Position numbers and translations under genes: made by a program. 64,000 nt of DNA. Origin: Nocardioides sp. 1609 (GTDB lineage: Bacteria; Actinomycetota; Actinomycetes; Propionibacteriales; Nocardioidaceae). Under the pieces are notes generated by a model, which had not been told where the DNA came from, made no database searches, and saw only the letters and a list, made by a program, of their open reading frames with translations. Location of the stretch: contig NZ_SPUJ01000003.1 in the NCBI RefSeq assembly GCF_004522105.1, positions 124,001-188,000 of the forward strand, in the 5' to 3' direction. Within the stretch, counting starts at the first letter, position 1. Each line of letters begins with the position of its first letter. Of the stretch, positions 51,769-60,923 are shown in pieces.

Positions 51769-53069
51769 ACCGGCTGCGGTCGGTCGGGGCGATCGCGCTG
51801 CTGCAGGCACTGCTGCCGCTCGACCTGCTGCTGGTGGGGGCCGCCGTGCTGCGCCGCGGCCCCCGGGCCCCGCGACCGGGGCCGCCGGCGGGAGGGCGCC
51901 GCACGATCCTGGTCAGCGGCGGCAAGATGACCAAGGCGCTGGTGCTGGCGCGCCTCTTCCACGCCGCCGGGCACCGCGTCGTGCTGGTGGAGACCGCGCG
52001 CTACCGCCTGACCGGGCACCGGTTCTCGAACGCCGTCGACGCCTTCCACGTCGTGCCCGACCCGACGTCGCCGGAGTACGCCTCGGCGTTGCTGCGCGTC
52101 GTCGCGGCCGAGGACGTCGACGTGTGGGTGCCGGTCTCGAGCCCGGCGTCGAGCCTGCCGGAGGCCCGGGCCGCCGAGCTGCTCGCCGGTCGCTGCGAGG
52201 TCGTGCACCTGCCCACCGACGCGCTGCGCCGCGTCGACGACAAGCACGCCTTCGCCGAGATGGCCGAGGAGGTCGGTCTGGCCGTGCCGGCGACGCACCG
52301 GATCACCGACCCGCAGCAGGTGCTCGACTTCGACTTCGCCGCGCACCCGGGCCCCTGGGTGCTGAAGAGCATCCCCTACGACCCGGTGCGCCGCCTCGAC
52401 CTCACCCCGCTGCCGCGGCCGACCCCGGCCGCGACCGCCGCGTTCGTGCGCGCCCTGCCGATCTCGCCGGACCAGCCGTGGATCCTGCAGGAGCTGCTCA
52501 CCGGCACCGAGTGGTGCACGCACGGCACGGCCCGCGACGGTCGGCTGCTGGTCTGGGCGTGCTGCCGGTCCTCGGCGTGGCAGCTGACCTACGAACAGGT
52601 CGAGCACCCCGCGATCCGGGCGTGGGTCGAGCGGTTCGTCGCGGCCCACGCGCTGACCGGCCAGGTGTCCTTCGACTTCATGGAGGACGCCGACGGCTCG
52701 GTGCGCGCGATCGAGTGCAACCCGCGCACGCACTCCGCCATCACACTGCTGGCCGGGCGCCCGGAGGTCGCCGCCGCCTACCTCGACGACGACGCCGACC
52801 CGGTGCAGCCCGCTGCCGGGGCGCGGCCGACGTACTGGCTGCACCACGAGCTGTGGCAGGCCGTGCGCCACCCGTCGACGGCCCGGTCGCGGCTGCGGAC
52901 CGTCCGCCGCGGCACCGACGCGGTGCTCGACGGGCACGACCCCTGGCCGTTCCTCGCGCTGCACCACCTGCACCTCCCGTCGCTGCTGCTGCAGAACCTG
53001 CGCGCGGGCCGGCCCTGGCTCAAGATCGACGTCAACATCGGCAAGCTCGTCGAGCCGGCGGGGGACTAG
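51765..53069 (+). CDS. mysC: ATP-grasp ligase, probable mycosporine-glycine synthase
   Basis: 434 residues. A hydrophobic N-terminal segment (about 6-28) precedes the ATP-grasp fold, beginning ILVSGGKMTKALVLARLFH (about 48-66). SFDFMEDADG, IECNPRTHSA and the closing LKIDVNIGKLVEP are MysC-like. MysC joins glycine to 4-deoxygadusol. GTG overlaps mysB by 4 nt. The N-terminal segment suggests membrane association. Confidence 0.87.
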   Translation: MNRLRSVGAIALLQALLPLDLLLVGAAVLRRGPRAPRPGPPAGGRRTILVSGGKMTKALVLARLFHAAGHRVVLVETARYRLTGHRFSNAVDAFHVVPDPTSPEYASALLRVVAAEDVDVWVPVSSPASSLPEARAAELLAGRCEVVHLPTDALRRVDDKHAFAEMAEEVGLAVPATHRITDPQQVLDFDFAAHPGPWVLKSIPYDPVRRLDLTPLPRPTPAATAAFVRALPISPDQPWILQELLTGTEWCTHGTARDGRLLVWACCRSSAWQLTYEQVEHPAIRAWVERFVAAHALTGQVSFDFMEDADGSVRAIECNPRTHSAITLLAGRPEVAAAYLDDDADPVQPAAGARPTYWLHHELWQAVRHPSTARSRLRTVRRGTDAVLDGHDPWPFLALHHLHLPSLLLQNLRAGRPWLKIDVNIGKLVEPAGD

Positions 53070-53072
53070 ACG

Positions 53073-54110
53073 ATGCGGATCCTGCACCTGACCGGCTCGG
53101 CCGTCGACGCGCTGCTCGACGACGTCTCCCGGCTCTACGCCCGCGGCTGCCTGGACGCGGTCGCCGGTGGACCCGACGAGCACGTCGTCGCCCACGTCGC
53201 CCCGGGCGGCCGGTGGCGGTTCCCGGCCGGGCTCGGCGAGGCCGACCTCGCGGCGGCGACGCCGATGCCGCTGTCCGCCGCGGTGGCGCGCCTGGACGCC
53301 CTCGACCTGGACGTCGCGCTGCCGCAGATGTTCTGCCGACCCGGGATGACGGCGTACCGGGGGCTGCTCGACCTGGTCGGGATCCCCTACGTCGGCAACC
53401 CGCCGTCGGTGATGGCGCTGGGGGCCGACAAGCCGCACGCGTCGGCGGTGGTGGCCGCCCGGGGGGTGGCCGTCCCCGACGCCCAGGTGGTCCGGCCCGG
53501 CGACCCGCTGCGGCTCGCGCTGCCAGTGGTCGTCAAGCCGGCCGACGCCGACAACTCGCTCGGTGTCGCCCTCGTCCGTGCGCCGGAGGAGTACGCCGCC
53601 GCCGTCCGGGAGGCGTGCCGGCACAGCGACCGGGCGCTGGTGGAGACCTACGTCGAGCTCGGCCGCGAGGTCCGCTGCGGCGTCGTCGACCTGGGGGCCG
53701 GCCCGGTCTGCCTCCCGCTGGAGGAGTACGCCGTCGACACCGCCACCAAGCCGGTGCGCGACCACGCCGACAAGCTCCGTCGCGACGAGGCCGGCGAGCT
53801 GGGCCTGGTCGCGAAGGACGCCGACCACGCCTGGGTCGTCGATCCCGCCGACCCGGTCACCGCCCCCGTGCACCAGGCGGCGCTGCTCGCCTACGAGGCG
53901 CTCGGGTGCCGCCACCACGGGTTGTTCGACTTCCGCGTCGACCCGCACGGGACGCCGTACTTCCTCGAGGCGTCGCTCTACTGCTCTTTCGCCCCGACCT
54001 CCGTGGTCGTGGTGATGGCCGAGGCGGCCGGCATCACGCTGGCCGACCTGCTCCGTTCGTCCCTGTCCCTGGCGCTCGCCGCCCCCGACCTCCCTGAGGT
54101 GATCTCGTGA
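53073..54110 (+). CDS. mysD: D-Ala-D-Ala ligase-like ATP-grasp enzyme, probable imino-mycosporine synthase
   Basis: 345 residues. The central ATP-grasp core has VVVKPADADNSLGVALV, ETYVELGREVRCGV, and GLFDFRVDPHGTPYFLEAS. MysD-type enzymes add a second amino acid (serine, threonine or others) to mycosporine-glycine to give shinorine-type products. The ATG is 3 nt after mysC. It lacks cell-wall neighbours, so a housekeeping Ddl is unlikely. Confidence 0.85.
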   Translation: MRILHLTGSAVDALLDDVSRLYARGCLDAVAGGPDEHVVAHVAPGGRWRFPAGLGEADLAAATPMPLSAAVARLDALDLDVALPQMFCRPGMTAYRGLLDLVGIPYVGNPPSVMALGADKPHASAVVAARGVAVPDAQVVRPGDPLRLALPVVVKPADADNSLGVALVRAPEEYAAAVREACRHSDRALVETYVELGREVRCGVVDLGAGPVCLPLEEYAVDTATKPVRDHADKLRRDEAGELGLVAKDADHAWVVDPADPVTAPVHQAALLAYEALGCRHHGLFDFRVDPHGTPYFLEASLYCSFAPTSVVVVMAEAAGITLADLLRSSLSLALAAPDLPEVIS

Positions 54111-54898
54111 AGACCGATGTCCTCGACCCCGTGGGGGTCCGCCTGACCGGCGTCCAGGTCGCCGACGACCCGACCGCCCTCGTGCCCGTGCTCCGCGGGC
54201 TGCTCGCCGAGCACGGCGTCGCGGTGCTCCCCGGCCAGGTGCTCGACGACCCGGCCTTCCTGGCGTTCCTCCGTGGCTTCGGGCCGCTGACCTTCACCGC
54301 CGGCGAGGACCCGCTCGACGGCTTCGCCGACCTCAACGTCATCAGCAACGTCGGCCGCTGGGGCACCGACACCCCGCCGAAGAGCTCCTTCCACGTCGAC
54401 ACCAGCTACGTCAGCACGCCCCCGGCGTACACCGCGCTGCGCGCCGTGACCGTGCCCGCCCGGGGTGGCGCCACGCAGTTCACCAACCAGTACCGGGCCG
54501 CCGAGACCCTGCCCGACGACCTGCGTCGCCGGGTGGCGGGCCGGAGCATCACCCACGTGGTCACCGGGGTGGACCCCGACGCCGCCGGCGAGACCGAGGC
54601 CGAGCACCCGATCCTGCGTCCCCACCCCGTCACCGGCCGCGAGTCGCTGTACCTGACGACGCCGGCGCGGTGCTCCTCGGTCAGCGGCCTGGTGCAGGAC
54701 GAGGCCGACGCGCTGGTCACGGCGCTGTACGAGCACTCGACGCGCGCCGACAACACCTACGCCCACGCTTGGGCACCCGACGACCTGGTCATCTGGGACA
54801 ACGGGTGCGTGCTGCACCGCGCCGACCACGCCGGCGTCGTGGGCGACCGGGTCATGCACCGCGGGATGGTCGCCGGCTACGGCGACGTCGAGCAGTAG
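54107..54898 (+). CDS. mysH: Fe(II)/2-oxoglutarate-dependent oxygenase (TauD family), MysH-like
   Basis: 263 residues. Iron facial triad H96-x-D98 (FHVDTSYV) and H237 (VLHRADH), and 2-oxoglutarate-binding Arg252 (HRGMV). In cyanobacteria, MysH enzymes convert disubstituted mycosporines to palythine-type molecules, and this gene is the last in the operon directly after mysD. GTG overlaps mysD by 4 nt. Assignment as mysH rests on family and context. Confidence 0.8.
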   Translation: MKTDVLDPVGVRLTGVQVADDPTALVPVLRGLLAEHGVAVLPGQVLDDPAFLAFLRGFGPLTFTAGEDPLDGFADLNVISNVGRWGTDTPPKSSFHVDTSYVSTPPAYTALRAVTVPARGGATQFTNQYRAAETLPDDLRRRVAGRSITHVVTGVDPDAAGETEAEHPILRPHPVTGRESLYLTTPARCSSVSGLVQDEADALVTALYEHSTRADNTYAHAWAPDDLVIWDNGCVLHRADHAGVVGDRVMHRGMVAGYGDVEQ

Positions 54899-55265
54899 GT
54901 CCCACTGGGCCCGGCCCGGCCGGGGTGGCGGACGCGGATACCTCGGGTTGGATCGATCCAGGCGTCCCCGCAGGGGTGAAAGGGCTCCGGAGGGCATGGC
55001 GGGGTCGAGGCTCCACGCCTACCGTGGGTGGCGGTCCCTGTGGACCTGAGTCCCCGTGGGGCGCCACCCGAGTCGGCCGCGCACCGTGGGGACGCTGGCA
55101 GGGCTCGAGCAGGACTGCTGGATCCATCTCGGACGGCGGGCCTGCTCGAGTCCGGCGGCCGGCGCCTCCCGGAGCGGTGGCGCCGACCGGGCGCCCCCTC
55201 CAGGACGTGTCGGGTGCGCCACAGCGGCGCCCTGATTGAGGGGTTCCGGAGCGGTCGCGTCGTCG
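54899..55265. other. Intergenic region with nested inverted repeats
   Basis: Gap after mysH with several stem-forming pairs: palindrome TGGATCGATCCA (54949-54960); outer stem GGGTGGCG/CGCCACCC (55026-55033/55062-55069) that encloses hairpins GGTCC-CTGT-GGACC and CCCC-GT-GGGG; and a 10-bp inverted repeat CTCGAGCAGG/CCTGCTCGAG (55104-55113/55141-55150). It could be an untranslated leader or terminator region. No gene was recognised. Confidence 0.5.
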
Positions 55266-56561
55266 ATGACGCATCATCGTCGGGTGAGGACTTCTCGGTC
55301 GACCCGTCTCCTGTCCGCGCTGCTGTCGGTCGTGGTCGTGGTGGCGGCCCTGCTGCTGACCCCGGTCGCGCCGAGCTCGGCGGCGCCCGACACCGGTCGG
55401 GTGCGGGGCGAGATCCTGCAGGTCGGTCCCGGACCGGCGCCGAAGGTGAAGGTGCTGTGGTTCGCCTCCGACTGGACCTACCTCGGCGCCCGACGGGCCA
55501 CGGGTGGGTACTCGCTGACCCTGCCGACCGGGCGCTACTTCCTCCAGTTCGTCGACCAGAAGCCGAACTACGACGTCACCAAGAACCGTCCGACCACCGT
55601 CTCGGTCACCATCAGGTCGGGCAGCACGACGGTGAAGACGGTCCGGATGCGCCGCGGCGCGGCGATCGGCGGCACCGTGCGCACCGGCGGGAAGCCCGGC
55701 AGCGGTGCCCGGATCGTGGCCGCCAACACCGACCAGCAGTCGTTCGAGGTCACCGCCGACAAGCAGGGCAGCTACGCCCTCGGCGGCCTCCCGCCGGGCA
55801 GCTACTCGGTGTTCACCTACGACCGGCGCGAGCGCTTCGTCGGTCGCAGCACCTACCTGCGCCGGGTGCGCGGCTCGGCGTTCACCAAGGTCGACATCGC
55901 CCTGAAGCGACGGGCCGGCTCGCTGCTGGTCGACCTCTACGCCGGGGACCAGCGCTACCCGGGCACCGCCTACGTCACGGCCGTCAGCCGCACCACCGGC
56001 CAGTTCTGGACGGCGAAGTCGAAGAAGGGCACGGTCACCTTCGCCGGCCTCCACCCCGGGCGCTACGAGCTGCAGGTGCCGGGCACCGGTGCGTGGCTCG
56101 GAGCGACCGTGCGACCGACCGCCACCGTCCGGAGCGGCCGGACGGCGTTCGGCTCGGCGCGGCTGACCAAGCGTGGCGCCTCGGTGACGGGCCGGGTGGT
56201 CGACGCCAACCGGCCGGGCAACCCCCTGGCCGGCGCGAGCGTCCGGCTGCTGGACGCCTCGGGCGGCGAGCTCGCGCGCACGACGTCGACGACCAGCGGC
56301 GGCTTCGTCCTGACCGGACAGCTGCTGACCCAGAGCGGGGTGAGTGTCGTCGTCGGGCCGGGCCCGTACTCGTCGTACCTCGGCACGGGCGTGAGCTACT
56401 GCAAGTACGCCTCCCGCAGGATCTCGGGGGTGGCCCTGTCCACCGGGCGGGCCACCGACGTGGGCACCCTGGGGCTGCCGCACCTGTCCGACGCCGAGCA
56501 GGACGGCGAGCAGTGCCGCACACCTGCCCCGACCCGGGTCCCGGTCAGCGCGGGCCGCTGA
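55266..56561 (+). CDS. Secreted carboxypeptidase-regulatory-like repeat protein
   Basis: 431 residues from the ATG at 55266; a GTG at 55284 is equally plausible. A signal peptide (LLSALLSVVVVVAALLLTPVAPSSAAP) precedes four or five beta-sandwich repeats of carboxypeptidase-regulatory type, marked by GGLPPGSYSV, GLHPGRYEL and GRVVDANRPGNPLAGA. These domains usually mediate extracellular binding or adhesion. No enzyme domain. The next gene is the GT2 synthase. Confidence 0.75.
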   Translation: MTHHRRVRTSRSTRLLSALLSVVVVVAALLLTPVAPSSAAPDTGRVRGEILQVGPGPAPKVKVLWFASDWTYLGARRATGGYSLTLPTGRYFLQFVDQKPNYDVTKNRPTTVSVTIRSGSTTVKTVRMRRGAAIGGTVRTGGKPGSGARIVAANTDQQSFEVTADKQGSYALGGLPPGSYSVFTYDRRERFVGRSTYLRRVRGSAFTKVDIALKRRAGSLLVDLYAGDQRYPGTAYVTAVSRTTGQFWTAKSKKGTVTFAGLHPGRYELQVPGTGAWLGATVRPTATVRSGRTAFGSARLTKRGASVTGRVVDANRPGNPLAGASVRLLDASGGELARTTSTTSGGFVLTGQLLTQSGVSVVVGPGPYSSYLGTGVSYCKYASRRISGVALSTGRATDVGTLGLPHLSDAEQDGEQCRTPAPTRVPVSAGR

Positions 56562-56631
56562 CGCGGGTGTGAGTCGGATCATGTTGCGGCGAAAGCCGCC
56601 GCCCGGGCCCCGCATGCCTCAGACTGGTGGG

Positions 56632-58122
56632 GTGCCTACCCCCCACGACGAGGCGCGCCATGCTGCGCGCGTCGACTTCCCGCCCGCGCCTGCGGCCACC
56701 GAGTACGTGCGGCGGCCCGATCCCGACCTCTCGGCCTACGCCGACCAGTACCTGGACGAGGTCTCCTCGATCCCCGAGCAGCGGGCGACGGTGGGATGCG
56801 TCATCCCGGCCTACAACGAGGCCGAGACCATCGCGGGGGTGCTCGACTCGCTCCTGATGCAGACGCGGCTGCCCGACGTCATCCACGTCATCATCAACAA
56901 CACGACCGACGACTCCGTCGAGGTGGCCAGCCACTACGCCGGGCCGCACGAGCGGGAGACGGCCGCCGGCACCCAGCGCACGACCATCTACGTCCACGAC
57001 ATCGGCAAGAACCCCGACAAGAAGGTCGGGGCGCTCAACTACGGCTACGCGCTGGTCGAGCACATGGACTTCCTGCTCGGCGTCGACGGCGACACCACGC
57101 CCGAGCCGGACGCGGTCGAGCACCTCGTCGAGGAGATCACCAGCGACGACCGCATCGGCGGGATCTCGGCGATCTACTCCATCGACGACAGCGCGCTCGA
57201 CGGGCCGATGGCCAAGTTCCTCATCGCCGGCCAGCGCGCCCAGTTCTCGGCCTTCAACATGCAGAACCTGTTGAAGGGCCGCAACATGGCGGTGCTCGGC
57301 GGTCAGTTCTCGATCTTCTCGACCCGCGCCCTGCGCGAGGTGCTGAAGGACAGCCACCAGCGCACCCCGTGGGTCAACGACAGCGAGGTGGAGGACTCGC
57401 TGCTGTCGTTGCAGATCAAGAGCACGGGCTACCTCACCAAGATCAGCGCCCGGGCCCGGGCCCACGTCGGCGGGATGACGACCCTGCGCGGACTCGACGC
57501 CCAGCAAGTGAAGTGGAACTTCGGCGCCATCGACCTGATGTGGCCCGGCCAGCGCGGCGACACCCGCGGTCAACCGCTGCACCCCAACCTGCGGCTGCGG
57601 TGGTTCGAGCACCTGTCGATGGTCGTCAACATGGTGACGCGGCTGGGGTTCCTCCTGCTGCTCCTGGGATCGCTGACGATCGACGCGTTCGTCTTCCAGC
57701 TCTGGTGGGCCCTCCCGCCCGTCGCCGCCATCGCGCTGAACGCGAAGGTCGCCCACTCGATGGCCTTCGCCAACCGACGCGACTACCTGTTCGCCGTCCT
57801 GCTGGCGCCCGCCGAGGTCTACATGTGGATCCGGATGGGGCACTTCGTCCGCGCGTGGCTGAAGTTCTTCAGCCACCAGCAGACCGACAACTGGGCGGCC
57901 CAGGCCAAGGCCGAGCGCGGGAAGGGCACGGCCTACCTCTACCCGTACGTCGCGCTCCTGCTCTTCCTCGTCCTGTGCGGCGTCTGGTGGTCCCAGCTGT
58001 CGGTCTCGTTCCGTTCCGACGTGCTCTCGGTCGGGTGGCCGGTGCTGGGCGTCGTCACCCTCCTGCAGACTGCGTGGATGCTCGTGAAGATCATGAAGCC
58101 GCACCGCGGGTTCAAGGCATGA
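56632..58122 (+). CDS. Family 2 processive glycosyltransferase (polysaccharide synthase-like)
   Basis: 496 residues from the GTG at 56632, preceded by CAGACT; upstream ATG 56614 and GTG 56569 are alternatives. GT2 fold with DGD (152-154), EVED (252-255) and QQVKW (291-295), which correspond to the DxD, ED and Q(Q/R)xRW signature of processive beta-glycan synthases. Three or four C-terminal transmembrane segments follow. Polymer unknown; cellulose-like or beta-glucan is plausible given the neighbouring GH6 and GH81 genes. Confidence 0.8.
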   Translation: MPTPHDEARHAARVDFPPAPAATEYVRRPDPDLSAYADQYLDEVSSIPEQRATVGCVIPAYNEAETIAGVLDSLLMQTRLPDVIHVIINNTTDDSVEVASHYAGPHERETAAGTQRTTIYVHDIGKNPDKKVGALNYGYALVEHMDFLLGVDGDTTPEPDAVEHLVEEITSDDRIGGISAIYSIDDSALDGPMAKFLIAGQRAQFSAFNMQNLLKGRNMAVLGGQFSIFSTRALREVLKDSHQRTPWVNDSEVEDSLLSLQIKSTGYLTKISARARAHVGGMTTLRGLDAQQVKWNFGAIDLMWPGQRGDTRGQPLHPNLRLRWFEHLSMVVNMVTRLGFLLLLLGSLTIDAFVFQLWWALPPVAAIALNAKVAHSMAFANRRDYLFAVLLAPAEVYMWIRMGHFVRAWLKFFSHQQTDNWAAQAKAERGKGTAYLYPYVALLLFLVLCGVWWSQLSVSFRSDVLSVGWPVLGVVTLLQTAWMLVKIMKPHRGFKA

Positions 58123-58838
58123 GGGCGCGTCTGGCCCGCGGCGTCGCGGTGGCGTCCCTGGCGCTCGCGCTCACCGCCTGCGACCTGGTCGGCAGCGACG
58201 AGGACGCTGCGCCGTCCGGCACGCCGGCCGGCACGGCCTCGGCCGCGCCCGACCTGACGATCGACTCCGAGTTCACCTCGAGCGGCACCTTCCAGTCCCA
58301 CTCGTCGGTGCGCGGCGCCCGGGGCATCGACCTCGTGCTCACGCTCTACCCGACGAAGGCCACGCCCCGCACCAACGAGTGGTACCCCGGGGGCTCGAAG
58401 TTCTTCACCTTCACCTTCCAGGGCTACGACCTCGCCCAGCCGCTGCAGGCGCCGTTCGACACCAAGCGGCTGATGTACCTCGACACCATCGAGGTCACCT
58501 CGGCCACCATCACCGCCGACGGCGGGGGGACCGAGCGGCCCTACTCGCTCGACGCCGAGGCGGCCGAGGTGACCTTCGACCCCGAGCCGGCGCGCAGCCG
58601 CTACGGGATGTTGATCACCTCGCCCAAGGGCGCGCTCGAGCTCCGCAACCAGGAGATCGGCTCGATGAGCGCCGACACCCGTGGCGTCGAGCTGACGTTC
58701 CGGGCCGTCGTCCACATCGAGACGCGGCCGGGGTCGGGCAAGTACCTCGAGCGCACGGTCGAGCAGGTCGTGCCGATCGCGATCTTCGCCTCCGACGACC
58801 CCACCGTGGCCACCGAGATCCCCGAGAACGCCAGCTGA
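58119..58838 (+). CDS. Lipoprotein of unknown function
   Basis: 239 residues. Lipobox LTAC (Cys21) after a short signal sequence, then a Ser/Ala/Pro linker and one beta-rich domain. ATG overlaps the GT2 stop by 4 nt, so the two are coupled. It may be the outer partner of the polysaccharide synthase. No family was recognised with confidence. Confidence 0.72.
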   Translation: MRARLARGVAVASLALALTACDLVGSDEDAAPSGTPAGTASAAPDLTIDSEFTSSGTFQSHSSVRGARGIDLVLTLYPTKATPRTNEWYPGGSKFFTFTFQGYDLAQPLQAPFDTKRLMYLDTIEVTSATITADGGGTERPYSLDAEAAEVTFDPEPARSRYGMLITSPKGALELRNQEIGSMSADTRGVELTFRAVVHIETRPGSGKYLERTVEQVVPIAIFASDDPTVATEIPENAS

Positions 58839-58863
58839 GCAGCGCGGGGGCGGCCGGGGCGGC

Positions 58864-59796
58864 TCAGCCCGGCTCGGTCGCCATCCGGTAGCCGACCCCG
58901 CGCACCGTCTCGATGTAGCGGGTCGCGTCGTCGTCGCCCAGCTTGCGACGCAGACCGGCGACGTGGCCGTCGACGGCGCGCTTGTCGGCCTCGTTGACGA
59001 AGTGCGAGGTGACGTACTGCTGGCCCCGGAGCGTGAGGACCAGGTCTGCCTTGCTGCGGACCCGCCGACCCGTCCGCATCAGCGAGTGCAGGATCTCGGC
59101 CTCCGCGGAGGTGAGGTCGAGCCGGCGTCCGCCCAGACCGGCACCGCCGCCCGCCGGGTCGAAGGTGAGGGCCCCGAACCGCAGCACCTGGTCGCTGGGG
59201 GCCGGCTCGAGCGGCAGCGTCGGCCGCACCGCCGACGTCGTGGTGGAACCCCGGGCCGGCTCGTGGGTCTCGGCCACGGGTGCCGGCGTCTCGGCGACAC
59301 CGTCGATCCCGACGGCGAGGTGGTCGCGGAGCTCGCGGGCAGCGACCGCCGCCCACGACTCGGGTTGCGGCACGGCCGGGTCGGGACCGGACGCGTCCGG
59401 GGAGACACGCTCCGACTCCGCCGCGAAGGCGACCCGGCGCAGCATCGCGTCGGCGCGGGCGCGCAGCTCGCGCGGGCGGAACGGCTTGACCAGGTAGTCG
59501 TCGGCGCCGGCCTCGAAGCCCCGCACGATGTCGATCTCCTCGGTCAGCGAGGTGATGATGATCATGTAGGTCCGGCTGAACTCGCGCACGCGCTTCGCGA
59601 CGGCGAACCCGTCGATGCCGGGGATGTTGATGTCGAGCGTCGTGAGCAGCGGCTCGTGCTCCCGGATGGCCTCGATGGCGCTGTCGCTGTCGTCGGCCAG
59701 CACCGTGGTGAAGCCGGACTGGGTCAGGATCAGCTGGATGAGGTCGCGGGTGTCCGGGTCGTCCTCGACGATCACTGCGTTGCGGCTGGCTGGCAC
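58864..59796 (-). CDS. OmpR/PhoB-family response regulator with long linker
   Basis: 310 residues. Receiver with Asp55 (TLDINIPGIDG) and KPF near residue 105; a linker of about 90 residues rich in Pro and Thr; then a winged-helix output domain (LDLTSAEAEILHSLM and VRGVGYRM). The linker is unusually long. GTG at 59796 lies 6 nt after TAGCAT, suggesting a leaderless start. It converges on the GT2-lipoprotein pair; no kinase is adjacent. Confidence 0.9.
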   Translation of the reverse strand: MPASRNAVIVEDDPDTRDLIQLILTQSGFTTVLADDSDSAIEAIREHEPLLTTLDINIPGIDGFAVAKRVREFSRTYMIIITSLTEEIDIVRGFEAGADDYLVKPFRPRELRARADAMLRRVAFAAESERVSPDASGPDPAVPQPESWAAVAARELRDHLAVGIDGVAETPAPVAETHEPARGSTTTSAVRPTLPLEPAPSDQVLRFGALTFDPAGGGAGLGGRRLDLTSAEAEILHSLMRTGRRVRSKADLVLTLRGQQYVTSHFVNEADKRAVDGHVAGLRRKLGDDDATRYIETVRGVGYRMATEPG

Positions 59797-59802
59797 CCCC
59801 GC

Positions 59803-59808
59803 ATGCTA
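59803..59808 (-). promoter_or_regulatory. Probable -10 box, leaderless response regulator
   Basis: On the minus strand TAGCAT fits TANNNT, ending 6 nt before the GTG at 59796. No ribosome binding site. Confidence 0.45.
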
Positions 59809-59851
59809 ACAACGCGGGCGCGTCACCTCCGTGCATCCCCGCACTTCGGGA

Positions 59852-60838
59852 TCACCAGCCCGCGGCCTCCGCGAGCGAGACGGCCCGGTCGATCCAGACC
59901 TCGCCGGCCGGTGGTCCGCCGTGGCAGGTGCCGTCGCTCTCCGCGGGGGGCTTCACCCACAGCAGGGCGTCGAGCGCGGTGCCGTCGTCGACGTACCCGG
60001 GTTCGTCACCGAGGGCCTGGCCGGGCGGGTTGCACCAGTCCGTGACCGGGAGGCCGGTGGCGCTGGCGGCTCCGGACCGACTGGTGTCGACGACGTAGTG
60101 CGCGCCGCCGAGCAGGTCGCTGACCTGCTCGGCGTAGCGGCGCTCGCTCTGCAGCGGCTGGTAGTTGGCGACGTTCGTGGCGAAGCCCCGGGCCCGGTCG
60201 ACGTCGACCTCCTCGAGCAGCGAGGCCATCTCCTCGGCCGGGACCCAGTCGGAGTGTCCGGCGTCGACGTAGGTGGCCACCCCGGCGTCGTCGAGGGCGT
60301 GGACGGCGTCGCGGAGCAGGCCGACCCGGGACTCGACCCCCTCACAGCTGACCGACCCCGCGAGGGCGTCCGGCTCGAGCACGACCACGGTCCCCGCTCC
60401 GGCCGCCGTGGCGATCTCGCCGACCCAGGGGAGGTACTCCTCGGCCGGCAGCCCACCCGCCGACAGCTGTCCCGTGCAGTCCCGGTCGGGGATGCCGTAG
60501 ACCACGAAGACCGGCACGGTGTCGGCGCCGGCCGCGACGACCGAGGACACGTAGCCGCCGACGGACCCGAGCGGGTAGCGCTCCGGGGTCAGCCAGATGC
60601 CGGTCGGCACGTCGGACAGCCGCTGCAGGACGGCGGCCCGCTCGGTGTCGCCGTCGGTCGTGGCCTGCATGGCCGCCGCCTCGAGACGGGGGTTGGCCAC
60701 CGCAGCCTGCGGCCGCTCCCGCAGCAGGTTCCCGCCGGTGTCGGCGGTGTCGTCGTCGGAGCCGCAGCCCGACACGCCGCCCAGCACCAGGGCGGCCAGG
60801 GCGAGGGGGATGGCCGCGCGGGGACCGAGGGGGAGCAC
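59852..60838 (-). CDS. GH6 family endoglucanase-like lipoprotein
   Basis: 328 residues. Lipobox GVSGC (Cys25). GH6 core with PDRDC (118-121 region) and catalytic acid in VLEPDALA (Asp157), plus the closing LLWVKPPAESDGTCHGGP typical of family 6. It would cleave beta-1,4-glucan at the cell surface. GH6 enzymes accompany cellulose-like synthases in Streptomyces. Located beside the GT2 region. Confidence 0.85.
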   Translation of the reverse strand: MLPLGPRAAIPLALAALVLGGVSGCGSDDDTADTGGNLLRERPQAAVANPRLEAAAMQATTDGDTERAAVLQRLSDVPTGIWLTPERYPLGSVGGYVSSVVAAGADTVPVFVVYGIPDRDCTGQLSAGGLPAEEYLPWVGEIATAAGAGTVVVLEPDALAGSVSCEGVESRVGLLRDAVHALDDAGVATYVDAGHSDWVPAEEMASLLEEVDVDRARGFATNVANYQPLQSERRYAEQVSDLLGGAHYVVDTSRSGAASATGLPVTDWCNPPGQALGDEPGYVDDGTALDALLWVKPPAESDGTCHGGPPAGEVWIDRAVSLAEAAGW

Positions 60839-60923
60839 CCGCCCAGTCTGCCCGACCGCGGGGCCGGTCCGGCGACCGGCGCGGTCGAAGGTGCGGGGGG
60901 CCGGAGGGCGGGGGTGGGGCCGG

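Noticed and set aside
53073..54110. Housekeeping D-Ala-D-Ala ligase
   Set aside because: Lies inside the mycosporine operon, between mysC and the oxygenase, with no cell-wall neighbours.
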